Positions 61,424-64,000 of a stretch of DNA of 64,000 nt are shown here, piece by piece. A program made the translations under genes and the position numbers. Each line of letters starts with the position of its first letter. The stretch's first letter is position 1. The notes under the pieces were generated by a model. It was not told where the DNA came from. It made no database searches and saw only the letters and a list, made by a program, of their open reading frames with translations. The stretch is from the NCBI RefSeq assembly GCF_900240295.1, contig NZ_OEQB01000008.1, forward strand, positions 43,528-107,527, read 5' to 3'. The DNA is from Megasphaera vaginalis (ex Bordigoni et al. 2020). GTDB taxonomy: Bacteria; Bacillota; Negativicutes; Veillonellales; Megasphaeraceae.

Positions 61424-63697
61424 ATGGATGAGAAAGAATGGCTTGGCGAAGAGAATCAGCTGGGCATGGATATCTGGAGAAATAAATATTGCAATGACGG
61501 AGAAACCTTTGCGCATTGGCTCGACAGGGTCAGCGGTCATGATCGGAACGTGGCGCAACTGATTGAAACGAAAAAATTTCTTTTCGGCGGACGTATTTTG
61601 GCGAACAGAGGATTGGAATATGAAGGCAAGAAAATAACCTTGTCCAATTGTTACGTTATCGCTCCTCCGGAAGACAATATTGAGAGCATTTTCGATCGCG
61701 CCGGAAAACTGGCCCGAACGTACAGTTACGGCGGCGGCTGCGGCATTGATATTTCCCGCCTCAGTCCGAAAGGAGCTAAAATCAACAATGCGGCGAAAGA
61801 AACGAGCGGTTCCATTTCTTTTATGACGCTGTATTCCCTAGTTACGGAGTTGATCGGTCAAAACGGCCGTCGCGGCGCACTGATGATTTCTATTGACTGT
61901 GCCCACCCCGACGTTTTGGAATTCATTAAGCTGAAGACGGATTTGGAAAAAGTGACGAAAGCCAATATTTCGATTCGTTTGAGTAATGCGTTTATGGAAG
62001 CGGTAAAGACGCGAAGCCAGTTCCGCCTTCACTATACGCGGGAAGAAACGGGAGAGACGATCGAGTCGTTGGTCGAAGCGGCAGACGTCTTTCGCTTGAT
62101 TGCGGAAACGAATTGGGATTATGCGGAACCGGGAGCACTGTTTTGGGACAGAATAACTAGCTGGAATCTTTTAGCCAATACGCCGGCATTTTCTTTTGCC
62201 GGAGTAAATCCCTGTGCGGAAGAACCGTTGCCGGCAGGCGGATCCTGCCTTCTCGGCAGTATGAATTTGGCTAATTTTGTTACCGATCCGTTTACTCCTG
62301 AAGCAGCATTCGCATTTGAAGAATTTAAGCAATGTATAGTACAGGCTGTCAAGGCTTTGAATGATGTCCTTGATGAAGGATTGCCGCTGCACCCGTTGCA
62401 GGAGCAGCGGGACAGTGTCGGCATCTGGCGTCAGATCGGCCTCGGCATCATGGGACTAGGCGATATGCTGATCAAACTGGGCTTGACCTACGGCAGTCAG
62501 GAAGCTGTTGATTTCTGTCATCAAGTTGGTTTTGTCATGGCCGATACGGCGATTGCCGCTTCCGCGTTGTTGGCCAAGGAAGAGGGCGCTTTCAAAGGGT
62601 GTGTTGTCGATGAAATTATGGAAACCCCCTATTTTAAAGCCAATACGACAGAAAAAACGGCAGCACTGGTCAGGGCTTACGGTCTGCGCAATTCGCAGTT
62701 GTTGACGATTGCACCGACAGGGACTCTTTCGACGATGTTGGGGATTTCCGGCGGCATTGAACCGATTTATGCCAATTATTATGAACGGAAGACGGAGTCG
62801 TTGCACGGGTCGGATGTTTATTACAAAGTGTATACGCCGATCGTGGAGCGGTACATGGAAAAACACGGCATTAAAGATGATTCCCGGCTGCCCGGATATT
62901 TTGTGACGGCATTGACCTTGGATTACGGAGAACGGATTGCCATGCAGGCTGCATGGCAACAACATATTGACGCATCTATCAGTTCTACTGTAAATGTTCC
63001 TAACAACTTTACCGTAGAAGAGACAGAACAGTTGTATCTTATGGCCTACGAAAAAGGCTGTAAGGGGATCACAATCTTTCGCGACGGCTGCAAGCGTTCC
63101 GGCATTCTGACGACACATGGGGAAGAAAAATCCGTACCGACTGCCGGCGAAGGCTTGGCACGCGGAGAAATTGTCAGCATCGACGACAATGTTATCGGTA
63201 AAAAACGTAAACTTGTTACAGGCTGTGGCAGCCTCCATTGCATGGCTTTTTTTGATCCGGAAACGGGGGCTCTTCTGGAAACGTATTTGAGCAAAGGCTC
63301 TACAGGGGGATGCAATAATTTCATGATCGGCCTTTCACGAATGATCTCTATCAGTGCCCGCGCGGGGATCGATATATATACGATTATTGATCAGCTCAAT
63401 TCCACGGGGAATTGTCCTTCTTATTCCGTTCGGCGCGCTACACGGGGAGATACAAGCAGAGGATCGTGCTGTCCTATGGGAGTCGGCAATGCCTTGCTGG
63501 ATATGTATAATGAAGTGCAGCGAGAAATGCAGCGCGGAGACGCGGCCGATTCCGTTGTGAAAAAAGTGGCGGTAAAGCCGAAAGCAGATAAAAAAGTAAC
63601 AGCTGAAAGCATTTTCTGTCCACAATGTGGTGAGCCTTTGGCTTTTGAAGGCGGTTGTACTACTTGTAAGAATTGCGGTTGGAGTAAATGCAACTGA
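61424..63697 (+). CDS. nrdJ: Adenosylcobalamin-dependent (class II) ribonucleotide reductase
   Basis: The 757-residue enzyme reduces ribonucleotides using a cobalamin-generated thiyl radical. Visible motifs: KKFLFGGRILANRGL, LSNCYVIAP with the first redox Cys, NPCAEEPLPAGGSCLLGSMN with the radical-site Cys, APTGTLSTMLGISGGIEPI, and a C-terminal zinc ribbon (CPQCGEP, CKNCGWSKC). GGGAGG is seven bases before the ATG. It needs no partner subunit. A cobalamin riboswitch is not evident upstream. Confidence 0.95.
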   Translation: MDEKEWLGEENQLGMDIWRNKYCNDGETFAHWLDRVSGHDRNVAQLIETKKFLFGGRILANRGLEYEGKKITLSNCYVIAPPEDNIESIFDRAGKLARTYSYGGGCGIDISRLSPKGAKINNAAKETSGSISFMTLYSLVTELIGQNGRRGALMISIDCAHPDVLEFIKLKTDLEKVTKANISIRLSNAFMEAVKTRSQFRLHYTREETGETIESLVEAADVFRLIAETNWDYAEPGALFWDRITSWNLLANTPAFSFAGVNPCAEEPLPAGGSCLLGSMNLANFVTDPFTPEAAFAFEEFKQCIVQAVKALNDVLDEGLPLHPLQEQRDSVGIWRQIGLGIMGLGDMLIKLGLTYGSQEAVDFCHQVGFVMADTAIAASALLAKEEGAFKGCVVDEIMETPYFKANTTEKTAALVRAYGLRNSQLLTIAPTGTLSTMLGISGGIEPIYANYYERKTESLHGSDVYYKVYTPIVERYMEKHGIKDDSRLPGYFVTALTLDYGERIAMQAAWQQHIDASISSTVNVPNNFTVEETEQLYLMAYEKGCKGITIFRDGCKRSGILTTHGEEKSVPTAGEGLARGEIVSIDDNVIGKKRKLVTGCGSLHCMAFFDPETGALLETYLSKGSTGGCNNFMIGLSRMISISARAGIDIYTIIDQLNSTGNCPSYSVRRATRGDTSRGSCCPMGVGNALLDMYNEVQREMQRGDAADSVVKKVAVKPKADKKVTAESIFCPQCGEPLAFEGGCTTCKNCGWSKCN

Positions 63698-63727
63698 TCG
63701 GATGCCGGTATTAAAGGCGTTTTATGT

Positions 63728-63762
63728 AAAAAAACTGTCAAGTTTATCTTGACAGTTTTTTG
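63728..63762 (+). terminator. nrdJ terminator
   Basis: AAAAACTGTCAAG pairs with CTTGACAGTTTTT, ending in a T run. Confidence 0.9.
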
Positions 63763-63880
63763 TTTTAATGCTAAAATTCTTTACGTCGCAAGAGTTAAGA
63801 GCGGAGGAAAAATCTCGTAAGGGAACGTTCGTATTTTTGTCGATAACGGTGAAGTTTGAATAAAGCTTCAAAGAAAGATC

Positions 63881-63909
63881 TTGACAGACTAGGAATAGTT
63901 TGGTAAGAT
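63881..63909 (+). promoter_or_regulatory. rRNA operon-type promoter
   Basis: TTGACA, 17 bases, TAAGAT. It lies about 90 bases before the window end in sequence like an rRNA leader. Confidence 0.65.
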
Positions 63910-64000
63910 AAACGAGTCGCCAAACGGCGGCGTGGCCTTTGAAAACTGAACAATGCAACGAATGAAACGCCAGAGTGCAGGTCTCAAGAAATTGAGACAT
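63910..64000 (+). other. Probable rRNA operon leader
   Basis: The sequence TTTGAAAACTGAACAATG (63938 on) is a familiar element just upstream of 16S rRNA genes in Firmicutes. No gene lies here; rrs is expected beyond 64000. Confidence 0.6.

Noticed and set aside
63722..64000. A 92-residue minus-strand ORF at the window end
   Set aside because: It runs across a terminator and the rRNA leader, a common spurious call.
1..64000. CRISPR arrays, insertion sequences, prophage or integrase genes
   Set aside because: I found no regularly spaced repeats, transposase or integrase motifs, or phage structural genes.

Overview
The window is a chromosomal segment of a strictly anaerobic Negativicutes bacterium, most likely Megasphaera or a close relative in the Veillonellaceae. 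This placement is an inference. Firmicutes-type machinery (T-box leader, recX, RNase Y, NiaR, RNase HIII, an IspH-ribosomal protein S1 fusion, infC-rpmI-rplT attenuator) sits beside genes of a lipopolysaccharide outer membrane (OmpH/Skp proteins, lpxD, an LpxL-type acyltransferase). Energy genes fit an anaerobic fermenter: a single-chain pyruvate:ferredoxin oxidoreductase, an acetyl-CoA acetyltransferase of the butyrate/caproate type, and B12-dependent ribonucleotide reductase. No phage, insertion sequence or CRISPR array is visible.

Layout. 1-3.2 kb: envelope genes (two OmpH-like proteins, lpxD, lipid A acyltransferase). 3.4-10.5 kb: a LysR regulator with a small membrane protein, divergent from the oxidoreductase, then thiolase on the minus strand. 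10.5-11.5 kb: an apparently gene-poor stretch that holds two tandem 27-codon paralogous hydrophobic peptides. 11.5-14.4 kb: an unknown protein, a TVP38/DedA-type membrane protein, a dGTPase-like HD protein and a DUF1653 protein. 14.4-15.7 kb: attenuator plus infC-rpmI-rplT, infC starting at ATT. 15.8-22.5 kb: small regulator/enzyme pairs (XRE-cupin with a serine/threonine dehydratase-like enzyme, LysR with lysA, NiaR with NiaP). 22.5-27.5 kb: serine operon serC-serA-phosphatase-serS behind a T-box whose decision module is duplicated. 27.6-27.8 kb: a probable 6S RNA. 27.9-39.6 kb: ftsK, a RodZ-like HTH protein, a YgiQ-type radical SAM protein, an orphan solute-binding protein, rimO, cinA, recA, recX, rny. 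39.8-40.3 kb: five tRNA genes. 40.4-51.8 kb: scpA-scpB-rluB, a flavoprotein, cmk, plsC, ispH-S1, a DUF512 protein, der, plsY, rsmD, coaD. 51.9-57.1 kb: an rRNA methyltransferase, larB, a lone larC C-terminal half, rnhC, a YdjC deacetylase, an epimerase. 56.7-59.3 kb: pheB-hom-thrB. 59.4-63.7 kb: nudC, an alpha/beta hydrolase, nrdJ. The last 120 bases look like the promoter and leader of an rRNA operon whose 16S gene would begin just beyond the window.

How the genes work together. Amino-acid supply is prominent: serine is made by serC, serA and a probable phosphatase and charged by serS under one tRNA-Ser-sensing leader; lysine (lysA) and threonine (hom, thrB) genes lie nearby. Niacin uptake is controlled by NiaR through an operator at the niaP promoter. 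Nickel-pincer cofactor genes suggest a lactate racemase elsewhere. The most novel item is the pair of 27-residue peptides at 10.9-11.1 kb, which share 20 of 27 residues although most of the shared codons differ at silent positions.
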